From assembly GCA_022385755.1 (NCBI GenBank), contig MU278370.1:71247-135246 (forward strand): a DNA stretch of 64,000 nt, read 5' to 3'. Source of the DNA: Trametopsis cervina. Taxonomy: Eukaryota; Basidiomycota; Agaricomycetes; Polyporales; Irpicaceae. Numbering within the stretch: the first letter of the stretch is position 1; every line of letters starts with the position of its first letter. This document shows positions 30,193-40,979 of this stretch, piece by piece. The position numbers and the translations under genes were made by a program. A model generated the notes under the pieces. That model was given only the letters and a program-made list of their open reading frames with translations, did not search any database and had not been told where the DNA came from.

Positions 30193-31145
30193 TCATTCAG
30201 TGTCGACATGCACCACGAGACGGGGCGAAGCTGACTCAGTCTCTGCGTGTGTACGTGCGCTACTATCACTGTCCCTGCCCTCGTTGGTGCACTCATCTTT
30301 GTACTCGTCGTACTCATTCTCGTCCTCTACGTACTCATCCTCATCCTCCACGTACTCATCCTCGGACTCGTACTCGGACTCGCTTTCTTCTTCTTCTTCT
30401 TCTAGCAAACCCTCCCCAGCATTACCAGCATCGTCTCCATAGGCATATAGTCCCTGTGACAGTGAGATAAGTATAAGCTAGCAACCCGACATTGATGACC
30501 TCAAATGACTGACCGCAGTTTCAATGTTCCAATACCACTTCACCTCTGCATCCCATCCGTCAAAGCCAAGCTCTCGCTCCAGCAGGTCGATAACTTCCTG
30601 CTCTTCGTGTGCATAGACGAAGCCCTCCTCATGCATGTTGTAGTTGTTGTATATCTCAATCATAAATGCGCAGGTCGGACTGAGCGGTATCACGAGCTTG
30701 AGGTCAACACCAGACAATTTCTCCAAGTGGGCCACGGATTTCAGCATCGACATGGTTCTGTACGTGTGAATCCCGTCCCCGCTGAAATTCGCCTTTGTGG
30801 CTCCCCCCGGTAGCCGGATATTGTTGCGCTCGGCATACTCGACTATTTGGAGTATATCAATGCCGATGCCGAAGTGACAAAGTGGAGGACGTCTTCCATT
30901 ACCAGGTCGGAACCTTTCTGTGAACTCGCTGCGGCTTAGAGGTGGTCGCCTGCTGCAAGCGAGTCTGTATATCTGTGCGTGTGCGTTGATCAGCGACCAC
31001 CAGTGTGCACCAATGATCAAGTACGAACCTGTTCTGTTGTCCGCAGTTCAGTTGTGTGTATTCGTCGATTGGGTGCAGGAGGTACAGGCCCTAGTGGTCC
31101 CGATATTGCGGGCACAGATTTGCGCCCCAGCTTGTTTGCAGACAT
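30193..31145 (-). CDS. Acidic-tail family, array copy A
   Basis: Three exons: 31145-31029 (39 codons), 30972-30514 (153 codons) and 30453-30193, about 277 residues. The exon 1 product starts MSANKLGRKSVPAISGPLG and is basic and Pro-rich. Exon 2 is the conserved core, with landmarks RPPLSRSEFTERFRPGNG, PLCHFGIGIDILQIVEYAE, MIEIYNNYNMHEEGFVYAH and LGFDGWDAEVKWYWNIE. Exon 3 begins GLYAYGDDAGNAGEGLLEE and then runs into an Asp/Glu/Tyr/Ser tail, ending in a less biased Ser/Thr/Arg segment. No signal peptide, membrane segment or domain I recognise. Probably cytosolic or nuclear. Two GT-AG introns (56 and 60 bp). Confidence 0.8.
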
Positions 31146-31188
31146 AGCAGATGGAAGTACAGGTGAGAGTTGTTGTGGCCAACTTTGG

Positions 31189-31210
31189 GACAATAAGCGA
31201 CTATGTAACA
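31189..31210 (-). promoter_or_regulatory. Conserved 22-nt element upstream of array copy A
   Basis: On the plus strand the core is ACAATAAGCGACTATGTAAC, 44 nt upstream of the ATG of copy A. Nearly identical elements precede C (34272-34293) and D (35658-35679), but I did not find one before B or E. Candidate promoter or 5' UTR element. Confidence 0.5.
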
Positions 31211-31239
31211 ATCACGTTCACCTCAACATAGCGACTTGA

Positions 31240-31500
31240 AAGACAGCTGGCGAGGACGTTACATATTCCGCAATGTCAGCACGTCCAATGAAAAGCGTTA
31301 GTGTTAGTGTCAAATCCGTACCGCCTATAAATAACGAAGTCGTAGCTCGTCCCCGAGGTTTAGGATGTGAGCACGCGCCCCGCCGACGTGATCGTCGCGG
31401 CGAGAGTCACCAGCACGGAGCTTACGATGGCCAACCTCATCTTGACGGTCAGGAACGGTGAAGGGCGGTGGACGTCTGGCGGCGATCACATTTTAAAGGT
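31240..31500 (-). pseudogene. GMC oxidoreductase 5' fragment (pseudogene) with its promoter
   Basis: Matches the first exons and promoter of the GMC gene (29530-29815), including the ATG (here 31440) and the signal-peptide codons. It is broken: a TAA stop (31360-31362) replaces the Leu codon after the signal peptide, and the VIVGG region carries an extra base that shifts the frame. No further GMC exons follow, since array copy B comes next. It is a by-product of the segmental duplication. Confidence 0.88.
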
Positions 31501-31989
31501 CTCGGGCCTCCTTCATTTCCGCGTGTGGTTGGTTCGTTGCCGGCATCAGACAACTCGGATATCTTGTTCATGCTCTCCAGGTAGACGAAGAATCGCAGCA
31601 CACTGACAGAGGCTTGATGATGACGGTTCGCAGACAGAAACAGCGTCACCTCGTGGCGCCTTTCAAGACGGAATGAGTTCACGCCTGCAGCTCATGTTAT
31701 GTAATCGAGTCTTTGTATGCCATCATCAGTGAACCATCAGTTGACCTTGCCATCGCAAGAATACAAAATATGTGTCGAGCCGACTGTTTAATACCACTGT
31801 ATTTATGCGTGCTACAAAATATGAGCTCTTCGCAATGGGAATTGTTTATGAGTAGTGAGACGATACGGTGGACCAGTCTCATCCAGTCTTGACATGCACC
31901 ACGGGGCAGGGTGAAGCTGCCACGGTCTCTATTTGCTAGCTGCCATGATCAGCCTCCGTTTGTGCATGCGCGCCGCTATTGTACTTGAC

Positions 31990-32787
31990 CTAGCCCTCGT
32001 ACTCGTACTCGTACTCGTCCTCATACTCGTCTTCGTCTTCTTCGTCTTCTGATAAACCCTCGCCAGCATTCCCAGCATCGTCTGCGTAGACATATAGTCG
32101 CTGTGATATAAAAAGTATAAGATCAGCTAACAGCGCGACATTGATGGTCCCAAATGACTGACCGCAGTCTTGATATTCCAATACCACATCACCTCGGCAT
32201 CCCATCCGTCAAAGCCCAGCTCCCGCTCGAGTGTTTCAATCACTTCCTGCTCTTCATGTGCATAGACAAACCCTTCCTCGTGCATGTTGTAGTTATTGTA
32301 TATCTCAATCATAAACGCATAGGTCGGACTGAGCGGCTTCGCAATCTTGAGGTCAACACCACATAACTTCTCCAGGTGGGACACGGATGTCAGCATCGAC
32401 ATGGATCTGTACGTATGCATCCAGTCCTCGCTGAAATTCGCCTTTGTGGCTCCCCCTGGGAGCCGGATATTGTTGCGCTCGACATATTCGACAATTTGGA
32501 GTATGTCGATGCCGATACCGAAGTGGCAAAGTGGAGGATGTCTTCCATTACCAGGGCGAAACCTCTCTGTGAACTCGCTGCGGCTTAGAGGTGGTCGCCT
32601 GCTGCATGCGAGTCTGTATACCTGCATGTGGATTAGCAATTACAAGTCACAACGGTGGCTAAGTACAAGCCTGGTCTTTTGATCGGTATTCGGTTGTGCG
32701 TATCCGCCCTTTGGGCGCAGGAGGTACAGGCCCTAGCGGTCCCGATATTGCGGGCACAGATTCGCGCCCCAGCTTGTTCGCAGACAT
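31990..32787 (-). CDS. Acidic-tail family, array copy B (short tail, GC donor)
   Basis: Exons 32787-32671, 32621-32163 and 32100-31990, about 228 residues, the shortest copy. Exon 2 is exactly as long as in A (459 nt) and the core is intact (SRSEFTERFRPGNG, MIEIYNNYNMHEEGF, ELGFDGWDAEVMWYWNI). The acidic tail is only about 20 residues and stops at EYEYEYEG. Intron 1 starts with GC (CAG then GCTTGT) where copies A, C, D and E have GTTCGT, so it is either a GC-AG intron or a splicing defect. Exon 1 has diverged at its end (KGRIRTTEYRSKDQ). Still coding if the GC donor works. Confidence 0.7.
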
Positions 32788-33199
32788 AGCAGATAGACGT
32801 GCAGGTGAGAGACTGATAATTACGGCTTGCAGACAGAGACTGGGGACAACAGATGACGGCGGCTTGCAAACTTGAACTGAGCCGAATTCGCCTCACGCCG
32901 TGGCGGCGCCTGTCAAGACGGAGTTTGGCCAATACTTATGTTTTCCGAGCATTCTATGTTGCTCAGAGTTCATCTTGTTAGCACAGACGTATATAATGAT
33001 ATAACAGGGGATATTAACAGCAAATATATATTCTCGCAACGCTTGCTGACTCGACTCACGTATCGTCATTGCGGCATAGAACTAGGCCGGCACTTGTAAT
33101 GAGCATCCAGCATCCGTCTGCGCCTACAGGACGCAAAGGCTCTGATTCACGACAGACCAACGGAAACGGTCCTTCGTTATCTCTTGAAAGTCATATCCC
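32788..33199. other. Spacer between array copies B and C
   Basis: About 410 bp of mixed origin: remnants resembling the flank of the GMC fragment (near 32810-32940), then unrelated AT-rich sequence. No gene. Confidence 0.4.
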
Positions 33200-34239
33200 T
33201 CAGTTTATGTGCGCCTGGCTAGATTTCAATTGCAAGTCGGCGTCGTCAGTATCCACTTGTGTCTTGCCGTTCTCGGGCCCCGTCAGTGTTTCATCACAGC
33301 CGACCACCGTCTGTAATCCGCCATTTCCATCTTTTGTATGTGCGCTGCCATCGTCTGCTCTCTCCTCTTTCTCCTCGTCCTCCTCGTCCTCCTCGTCCTC
33401 ATCCTCGTCCTCCTCGTCCTCATCCTCGTCCTCCTCGTCCTCATCCTCGTCCTCGTCTTCGTACCCACCTTCTTCTTCTTCTTCCGGTAAACCCTCGCCA
33501 TCGTTCCCAGCGTCATCTCCGAAGGCATATAGTCCCTATGATATAAGGAGTATAATATCAGCTAACAGTGCGACATTGATGGTCCCGAACGACTGACCGC
33601 AGTTTCAATGTTCCAATACCACATCACCTCAGCATCCCATCCGTCAAAACTCAGCTCCCGCTCTAGCACGTTGATGACTTCCTGCTCGTCGGACGCATAA
33701 ATAAACCCTTCCTCATGCATGTTGTAGTTGTTGTATATCTCAATCATAAATGCATAGGTCGGACTGAGCGGCGTCACAACCTTGAGATCAGCACCACACA
33801 ACTTTTCCAGGTGAGATACGGCTGTCAGCATTGCCATACATCTGTACGTGTTAATTGCCGCGTCCTTGAAATCTGCCTTTGTTGCGGCGCCCGGGAGCCT
33901 GAGATTCTTGCGCTCAGAATACTCGACAATTTGCAGCACATCGAAACCAATGCCAAAGTGGCAAAGTGGGGTATTTCTTCCATTGCCAGGTCGGAACCTC
34001 TCTGTAAACTCGCTGCGGCCTATAGGTGGTCGCCTGCTGCAAGCGAGTCTGTAAATCTGTATATATGTGTGTGTGTGTGTGGATCAGCCACCACGAGTGT
34101 GCACCAATGACCAAGTACGAACCTGGTCTGTTGTCCGCCGTTCGATTGTGGCGATCCGTCGTTTGGGTGCCGGAGGTACAGGCCCCAGCGGTCCCGATAT
34201 TGCGGGCACAGATTTGCGTCCCAGCTTGTTTGCAGACAT
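33200..34239 (-). CDS. Acidic-tail family, array copy C
   Basis: Exons 34239-34123, 34056-33598 and 33535-33200, about 303 residues. The start is MSANKLGRKSVPAISGPLG as in A. The core is the most divergent of the array (EYSERKNLRLPGAATKADF, EEGFIYASDEQEVINVLE) but the NNYNMHEEGF and FDGWDAEVMWYWNIE blocks are kept. The tail has about 40 almost pure Asp/Glu residues from GAN-codon repeats, then a non-acidic end (DDGSAHTKDGNGGLQT onward) that matches the end of copy E. Intron 1 contains a GT dinucleotide run (about 34064-34082). No frame damage. Confidence 0.8.
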
Positions 34240-34271
34240 AGCGATGGAAGTATAGTTGAGGACGACGTCGG

Positions 34272-34293
34272 AACAATAAGCGACTATGTAACA
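34272..34293 (-). promoter_or_regulatory. Conserved 22-nt element upstream of array copy C
   Basis: Same core as before copy A (ACAATAAGCGACTATGTAAC on the plus strand), 33 nt upstream of the ATG at 34239. Confidence 0.5.
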
Positions 34294-34500
34294 GTCTAGG
34301 TACAGTCAGTGGACCAGAAGCGCCCCGTAGCGCGTGTCAAAACCAAATAAGTCTACGTAGTTCTCTGATCATTTTTGCGCAAAACCCACTTCCTATAACA
34401 CCGACGAGTAGAGCGGTACTAAAGAAGAGGTTCACACTTGAGGCATTACCTGCATGCGCAAGGCGAAAAGGCTCTGAGTCGTGACGTAGGATCAAACGAA

Positions 34501-35615
34501 CTACCGTTGTCTCGTTGAAGTCGTATCTCTCAGATCAAATCCGAAGTTCAGACTCCTACCTTTGCTTGCCAGCTGGTCTTCACCGATCGCCACCTGGCCT
34601 CGCCAGTGTCGTGACATTCTCGTCCTCCATTGGTGTTCCATCACCGCCGGCCACCGTCTGTAATCGGCCATCCTCATCCTTTGCACGCCACCATCGTCTG
34701 CCCTCTCCTCGCCCTCCTCCTCTTCTTTCTCTTCCTCTTCGTCCTGTTTCTCCTCCTCGTTCTCATCCTCATCCTCATCCTCATCCTCATCCTCATCCTC
34801 ATCCTCGTCCTCATCTTCGTCCTCATCTTCGTACTCATCTTCGTACTCATCTTCGTACTCACCTTCTTCTTCTTCTTGTTCTAGCAAACCCTCGCCATCG
34901 TTGCCAGCGTCGTCTCCGAAGGCATATAGTCCCTGTGATATAAAGAGTATAATATCAGCTAACAGTACGACATTGCTAGTCTCGAACGACTGACCGCAGT
35001 TTCGATGTTCCAATACCACTTCACCTCGGCATCCCATCCGTCAAAGCCAAGCTCTCGCTCCAGCAGGTCGATAACTTCTTGCTCTTCATGTGCATAGACA
35101 AACCCTTCCTCATGCATGTTGTAGTTATTGTATATCTCAAACATAAATGCGTAGGTCGGACTGAGCGGTGTCACGAGCTTGAGGTCAACACCACACAACT
35201 TCTCCAAGTGAGATACGGTTTGTAACATCGATATACATCTGTACGAGTGGATCGCCTCCCCGTAATCCGCCCTTGTGGCTCCCCCCGGGAGCTTGACATT
35301 GTTGCGTTCGGCATACTCGACTATTTGGAGTATATCGATGCCGATGCCAAAGTGGCAAAGTGGAGGACGTCTTCCATTACCGGGTCGAAACCTTTCTGTG
35401 AACTCGCTGCGGCTTAGAGGTGGTCGTCTGCTGCAAGCGAGTCTGTATATCTGTGCGTGTGCGTTGATACGAGTGTGCACTAATAATCAAGTACGAACCT
35501 GGTCTGTTGTCCGCAATTCAGTTATGCGGATCCGTCGATTGGGCGCAGGAGGTACAGGCCCTAGTGGTCCCGATATTGCGGGCACAGATTTGCGTCCCTG
35601 CTTGTTTGCAGACAT
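34501..35615 (-). CDS. Acidic-tail family, array copy D (longest tail, shifted end)
   Basis: Exons 35615-35499, 35450-34995 (456 nt, one codon shorter than A-C) and 34932-34501, about 334 residues. Exon 1 starts MSANKQGRKSVPAISGPLG. The core is intact (MFEIYNNYNMHEEGFVYAH, ELGFDGWDAEVKWYWNIE). The tail is the longest: GEYEDEYEDEY then a long pure DE run from hexanucleotide repeats (34762-34810), then more Glu/Lys. After ERADDGGVQ a 4-nt deletion relative to copy E puts the last about 50 codons in a different frame, so D ends in a unique basic sequence (RMRMADYRRWPAVMEHQW onward). Confidence 0.78.
34700..34880. repeat. Simple-sequence tract (TCCTCA)n in the coding tail of copy D
   Basis: Plus strand (TCCTCA)n and (TACTCATCTTCG)n repeats, coding Asp/Glu runs on the minus strand. 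Similar tracts occur in the tails of A (about 30300-30410), C (33360-33480) and E (36120-36230). Replication slippage here would change tail length in whole codons. Confidence 0.85.
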
Positions 35616-35657
35616 AGCGGATGGAAGTACAGGTGAGAAATGCTGTGGACGGTTCAG

Positions 35658-35679
35658 GACAATAAGTGACTATGTAACA
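35658..35679 (-). promoter_or_regulatory. Conserved 22-nt element upstream of array copy D
   Basis: ACAATAAGTGACTATGTAAC on the plus strand, one base different from A and C, 43 nt upstream of the ATG at 35615. Confidence 0.5.
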
Positions 35680-35997
35680 GTCTAGGTAAGTAGACCAGGG
35701 GACTGTGTCACACAGATAGACTGTGGACGAGAGAGCACAAGCTGAGTTGGATCCAACTCGCCCCGTGGCGCGTGTCAAAAACAAAACAAGTTTGGGCTAT
35801 ACTAGTACTACTTCTACGTAGTTCTCTGAACATCATTTTTGCGCAAAAATCACTTTTCATAGCACCGACGAGTAGAGCGGTACTAAAGAGGAGGTTCACA
35901 GTTGAGACATTACTTGCACGCGCAAGGCGAAAAGGCTGAAGTTCAGACTCCTACCTTTGCTTGCGAGCTATTCTTCACCGATCGCCACCTGAGCATT

Positions 35998-36958
35998 TTA
36001 TGCGTGGCCTGGCTTGGCCTGCGCCGTGACATTCTCGTCCTTCATTGGTGTCTCATTACTGCTGGCCACTGTCTGAGATCCGCCATCCCCATCCATTGTA
36101 TGCACACCACCGTCGTCTACCCTCTCCTCACCCTCCTCCTCCTCCTCGTCCTCCTCGCACTCATCCTCATCGTCATCGTACTCCTCACCGTACTCGTACT
36201 CGTACTCGCTTTCTTCTTCTTCTTCTAGCAAACCCTCCCCATCATTACCAGGATCATCTCCATGGGCATATAGTCCCTGTGACAGTAAGATAAGCATAAG
36301 CTAGCAACCCGACATTGATGACCTCAAATGACTGACCGCAGTTTCAATGTTCCAATACCACTTCACCTCTGCATCCCACCCGTCAAAGCCCAGCTCTCGC
36401 TCCAGCAGGTCGATAACTTCTTGCTCTTCATGTGCATAGACAAACCCTTCCTCATGCATGTTGTAGTTATTGTATATCTCAAACATAAATGCGTAGGTCG
36501 GACTGAGCGGTATCACGAGCTTGAGGTCAACACCACACAACTTCTCCAAGTGAGATACGGTTTGTAACATCGATATACATCTGTACGAGTGGATCGCCTC
36601 CCCGTAATCCGCCCTTGTGGCTCTCCCCGGGAGCTTGACATTGTTGCGTTCGACATACTCGACTATTTGGAGTATATCGATGCCGATGCCAAAGTGACAA
36701 AGTGGAGGGCGCCTTCCGTTACCAGGTCGGAACCTCTCTGTGAACTCGCTGCGGCTTAGAGGTGGTCGCCTGCTGCAAGCGAGTCTGTATATCTGGATGT
36801 CGATTAGTCACTACGACGTGCACCAATAGCCAAGTACGAACCTGTTGTGTTGTCCGCAGTTCAGTTGTGTATATGCGTCGATTGGGCGCAGGAGGTACAG
36901 GCCCTAGTGGTCCCGATATTGCGGGCACAGATTTGCGCCCCAGCTTGTTCGCAAGCAT
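35998..36958 (-). CDS. Acidic-tail family, array copy E
   Basis: Exons 36958-36842, 36792-36337 (456 nt, as in D) and 36276-35998, about 283 residues. Exon 1 reads MLANKLGRKSVPAISGPLG (Ser2 to Leu). The core is nearly that of D; D and E are the closest pair and share about 170 bp of flank (34320-34450 and 35755-35930). The tail is moderate: EEEEESEYEYEYGEEYDDD, more acid, then a defined end (DDGGVHTMDGDGGSQT and AQAKPGHA). Intact frame, two GT-AG introns. It lacks the 22-nt upstream element of A, C and D. Confidence 0.8.
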
Positions 36959-37468
36959 AGTAGATGAGCGCGTAGGTGAGAAGTGTTGCGGACAACCACG
37001 GTCAGGGTGATACCGAGAGGAGCTTTGCGTCTCAACGACGCAAGCTCCACTTGGTAAATTCGTAGGCGATGTATTAGAGTATCAGTCCACCGGTCGGAGA
37101 GCGACGAAGACAAGCTGCTCGTGAGTTCGAAGACGACGTAGAGCCTAGACGGGCGCCGCCGACCTTCGGGGTCCCGTGATCGCACGCAGATCTGAAGAGA
37201 CATTTACCATACAGTCCATTACGCGGCATTCGTTATACGGTCAGAATGCTACAATTGTATCCCAATGGCATTTTCGGCTTTTGTCATAACATAGATGTGA
37301 TAAAGGACTGGTACACAACGACTCGAATGAGAAGGCACGGGGTACACAAACAGGATAGAGGGGGCGTTGGGGCCTACTAACGATTACAGCTAGGAGATGC
37401 AAAGATCAAAAATACAAGAGGAGATCATGCGCATACGTACGCGCATATATTGTCCATCAAGAGCATCA
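36959..37468. other. Intergenic region downstream of the Zn2Cys6 gene
   Basis: About 510 bp between array gene E's start and the stop of the transcription factor gene; no supported gene. Confidence 0.4.
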
Positions 37469-40400
37469 TCATACGACCAAAGCTCTCCCTTCATCGTCCG
37501 CACGGGGGCCGAAGAAGCTACCGGGTATTCCGTTTTGTTGAGGAGACATCAAAAGAGAGGCTACGTCAATGGTCCCCGACTCGCCCGCAAACATAGCGAG
37601 AAGGTCGGATGGGTTGATGGTCATCGGGTCAGTGGACAAACCACCCAAGCCATCGTTCATGAACGACCCGTTACCCATGCTAAAAGAACCATTTGCTGAG
37701 GGGTTGAACTGGGAGGGTGGCGGCGAACCAACACCACCTGAGAGGTCGATGAAAGCATCTTGGGGCGAGAAACCCTCCGGGCTCCCGTGGTGGGACGTCG
37801 ACTCGTTCGACGCGGACGAACGCATCGTCTTTTTGCGGATCGGGCGAATCCACGGAGGACGAGACTTTGCGCTTGGTGTCTGTCCATCGGGCCGCGGAGA
37901 TTCCAGGGGTATCTGCGTGACTAATGGCGGATTCAATGACTTGCTTGGGATGGGTTAGGCACAGGTACGTACGCCGACAGAACTCTTCCATCAAATCCCC
38001 TGACCTGAGCCCACAGACATAACGCCCGCTGAACCGTCGGAGGAGGCCTACACAGGACCGCAACGCCTCCAGCGCGGGTGCAATAAGAGGCCGGAGAGAG
38101 TCCCCGCGGCAATTCATGAGGACGGCGACGAGCGTACGGCCAGCAGCAGTCAGTTGGTGAATAACGTGCACACCATCTACTGTTCGTGAGCACGCAGGAC
38201 ACAAATGACCTCAATATGAGTGACTCACAATACGTCATCAAACCCTTCGCCGCGATCTGCAGATGGGACGAGACTATCTCCAGGGCGGAAGCCTGAGCAG
38301 CCCTCATGGCTTCACATTCCGCCTCGCTCTGCTCTTCTGACCCGTTGTCTTTGTTTAACCTTTCCGCGACCATTTCCGAGAACCGATGGCGGTGAAGAAG
38401 CATTCTGACGAACTGCTCTGCGCAGTACAGCCGTTCTGCCTGCGTGACCCGAAGCACATCGGTACTGGCCATGGTCTCCGCGGAGTGTGCCCAGTACGCA
38501 GGGATCGAGCTGCAAATCTCGTCCAGCAAGATCTCCTCTTCACGCATACCCACTGATCTCCGGAAGCCTGTTAGAACCGATGTGGCCCGAGTCAAAAAGG
38601 TAGAACCATCTCCGAAATGACGCGAAGGGGGTCCATCGAGGACAGATTCCAGCACCACGAAGACGCGGACGCAGCTGACGAACGGGCTCATACGGCTTTG
38701 AAGCTCTGCGGGCTGAAGGCCTATCCCGTCGTGAGTGATATACTCGTCATCCACAATTGCGGGCTCTCCGACGTCGCAGTCACGTAGACGAATCATGGGC
38801 GGCCTTCCAAAGTGCGCGCAGGCCTGTTTGTCCCACATGTAGACACACCAGAAGGTGCGTTTGCGTATCTCATCCTCGATGGGGTCGAAGATGTCGTATG
38901 CCTCGACAGAGCGGTGAAGGCCCGCGTCAATGGAGAGTGTCACTGCTTCAGCGAGCAAAGCGAACGCTTTCGAAAGTTTTCCGGAGCCGACGGCATAAAC
39001 TCCAGCGACGAGGACAGCTTGGACAGTATACACCGTCGGTCGGTCTGCAGTAGGGAGTGTACGAAGTCGGCCGAACAGCTCAAACCACTGCATACCGGCC
39101 GTGTTTCCGTCGTTGGGGTCTGATCGCACGCGAGGGTCATCGATATGCCTAGATGAGAGACAACATATCCCAACAATGAACGCCGCAAACCCAGGCTCGC
39201 CCCATTTGCTCGGGTTCCCGTAATCCTGTATGAGAAACGAGTGAGTGGAGCGGAATCTGACAAGAGCAAAACAAACGCACAGCAAGGAAGCTAGGAACAT
39301 GAAGGAACGGCATCAGATAATATGACGTAGACAAGTAACATTGTACAAGACTGATAAACAGAGACCATTAGTAATCGTGTATCCATAGGCGTCTTACTAA
39401 CAATACGTACCTATCCATGAGGTCAGGTGCGATGAAGGATGTGATGAGCTTCCATATAACCTCTGGGTTGCTCTCCGTCCGGCGAGGTTGGCGATCAGGG
39501 AACCAGTCGTTGATGGCGGCTTGTGCAGCTTGTGCGCCAGATGTCGAATAGGGGGTCTGACCCGAAGGTGCTTGATCAGGTTCTTGCTTCGTGACCACCC
39601 TTTGTCGTTCCACCAGTAAATCAAGAATCGGTAGTCCAGACGTTTCGCCTTGCCATCGAGTGTAACCTTCGTCATCGACGTACAAGTACGACGGGGACAG
39701 CGACATTCGCGCTGTTTCCTCTGCCAATCGGTCCGCTGGGTTGGGGCTCCCGTTGAACGCCATCCCGTTCGGGCTGGAATGCCTCGAGGTCGAGGTCGGT
39801 TTGCTTGGTCCGAAGAAGGTCGATGGGTTTATGAGAGGATAGGATGACAATGATGGAGGCGGCACACCAGCAGGGAATGCATGGGGAGAGGGGGCGAAAG
39901 ACATCTGCGCAATTGGGGGTTCCGTGGGCCCAGGTACGATGCCGTCGCCTTTCAAGCTGCTATTTAGAACACCCCCTGCAGCAAATACGGCCGGAGGAAT
40001 AGCTTGTATCAACGTCTCTAGATGGTGCATCCGATCCTCGAGGGTGGTTGCCCTCCTGAGTGCGTACGATTTATAACAACCCCACAAACACCACGAGATG
40101 AACGACTCACTTCGACTTGTGCGGATGCGTCCTCTTGCCCGGCTCTTCGAATGTGCATGCTGAGTTGGATGTCAAGCACGACTGACAAGGATGTCCCTCA
40201 TCACATTTTATCCTCCTCCGCCTAACTCAACTAGTCAGCTCCGTTGCGAGCGTCTCGTCTGGCCACCCAAACTTACCGACAACGGTCGCACGCTCTGTGT
40301 TATCGGGGTTAGAGAGGAGCTTTTGAACAGCAGGGGATGGGTAATACAAGCACACATACCGGCTTAGCTTGAATCGTCTTTCCTTCAATATAGAGGAGCT

Positions 40401-40481
40401 GCTGCTCTGATGCTGCTGTTCTGGGGGCTGCGACCCCTGTCTCGATTGCTGAGATCCTTCGCTCACCGCCATGGAAGACAT
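37469..40481 (-). CDS. Zn2Cys6 fungal transcription factor
   Basis: Minus-strand gene, roughly 750-800 residues. After a Gln/Ser-rich start, the zinc cluster has the spacing C-x2-C-x6-C-x5-C-x2-C-x6-C (ACDRC, then [16 protein letters not shown], then C after six residues). It is split by two introns, with the first two Cys in an 18-nt exon (40277-40294). A coiled-coil-like stretch follows ([17 protein letters not shown]). Farther on is the fungal-specific regulator domain ([36 protein letters not shown]). The C-terminus after the last intron is Ser/Asn/Gly/Pro-rich and could be an activation region. A DNA-binding nuclear regulator; no adjacent pathway cluster shows its targets. Confidence 0.92.
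40277..40294 (-). other. 18-nt micro-exon in the zinc cluster
   Basis: Bounded by ACACAG and GTAAGT on the minus strand. It encodes ACDRC plus shared codons on both sides. Skipping it keeps the frame (18 = 3 x 6) but removes the first two zinc-binding Cys. Confidence 0.8.
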
Positions 40482-40970
40482 TGAGGCTATGAGGACATAT
40501 ATGGGTCTTGTGGTTGGCTGAGTATCGAGAGGGTCGCTCCTGCTTTGTGAGAGACCCCAGTGGTATTGGTCGGGTGTTCACGGTGCGAAAGAGCCACAGA
40601 TTGGGTCGGTGGTCGTCGGGCCTAATCACAAACGGGTTCAAGTCCGAGGACTTTCCAGATCTAGGACATTCGCAACCGCCGTGTCCCAAATACGGTCGGT
40701 ACAGTACTGCCTTCACATGCTGAGTAGTCATGGGTCTGCTTCTTCACGAGTGAGCTTACTAACCACTCTCAAGGACGCTTCACTCAGACATGGGGGGCTG
40801 ATATCGTACGCCGATAGGGGCATTGCGTAAAGGTGCCATACAGCGCTAACAAAACATGGAGGATTACACCAAACGTACGTGAAAACATGCGTACTGGAGC
40901 AAGGTATCGCTAGCAAACGGCACAGAGCACTTGTAGTCATGAAGGGAGAAAAGTGGGAGAAAGCGATGCG
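40482..40970 (-). other. Upstream region of the Zn2Cys6 gene
   Basis: About 490 bp with no supported gene. Similarity to the region downstream of the mitochondrial carrier (about 50340-50450) begins near 40900. Confidence 0.4.
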
Positions 40971-40979
40971 ACGGTCCAG

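Larger units (their letters stand above)
31230..32830. repeat. Segmental duplication, unit 2 (GMC fragment plus array gene B)
   Basis: Second copy of the unit at 29530-31215: GMC 5' fragment, the spacer block GAGTAGTGAGACGATACGGT and array gene B. Small indels and substitutions throughout show it is not recent. Confidence 0.8.
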
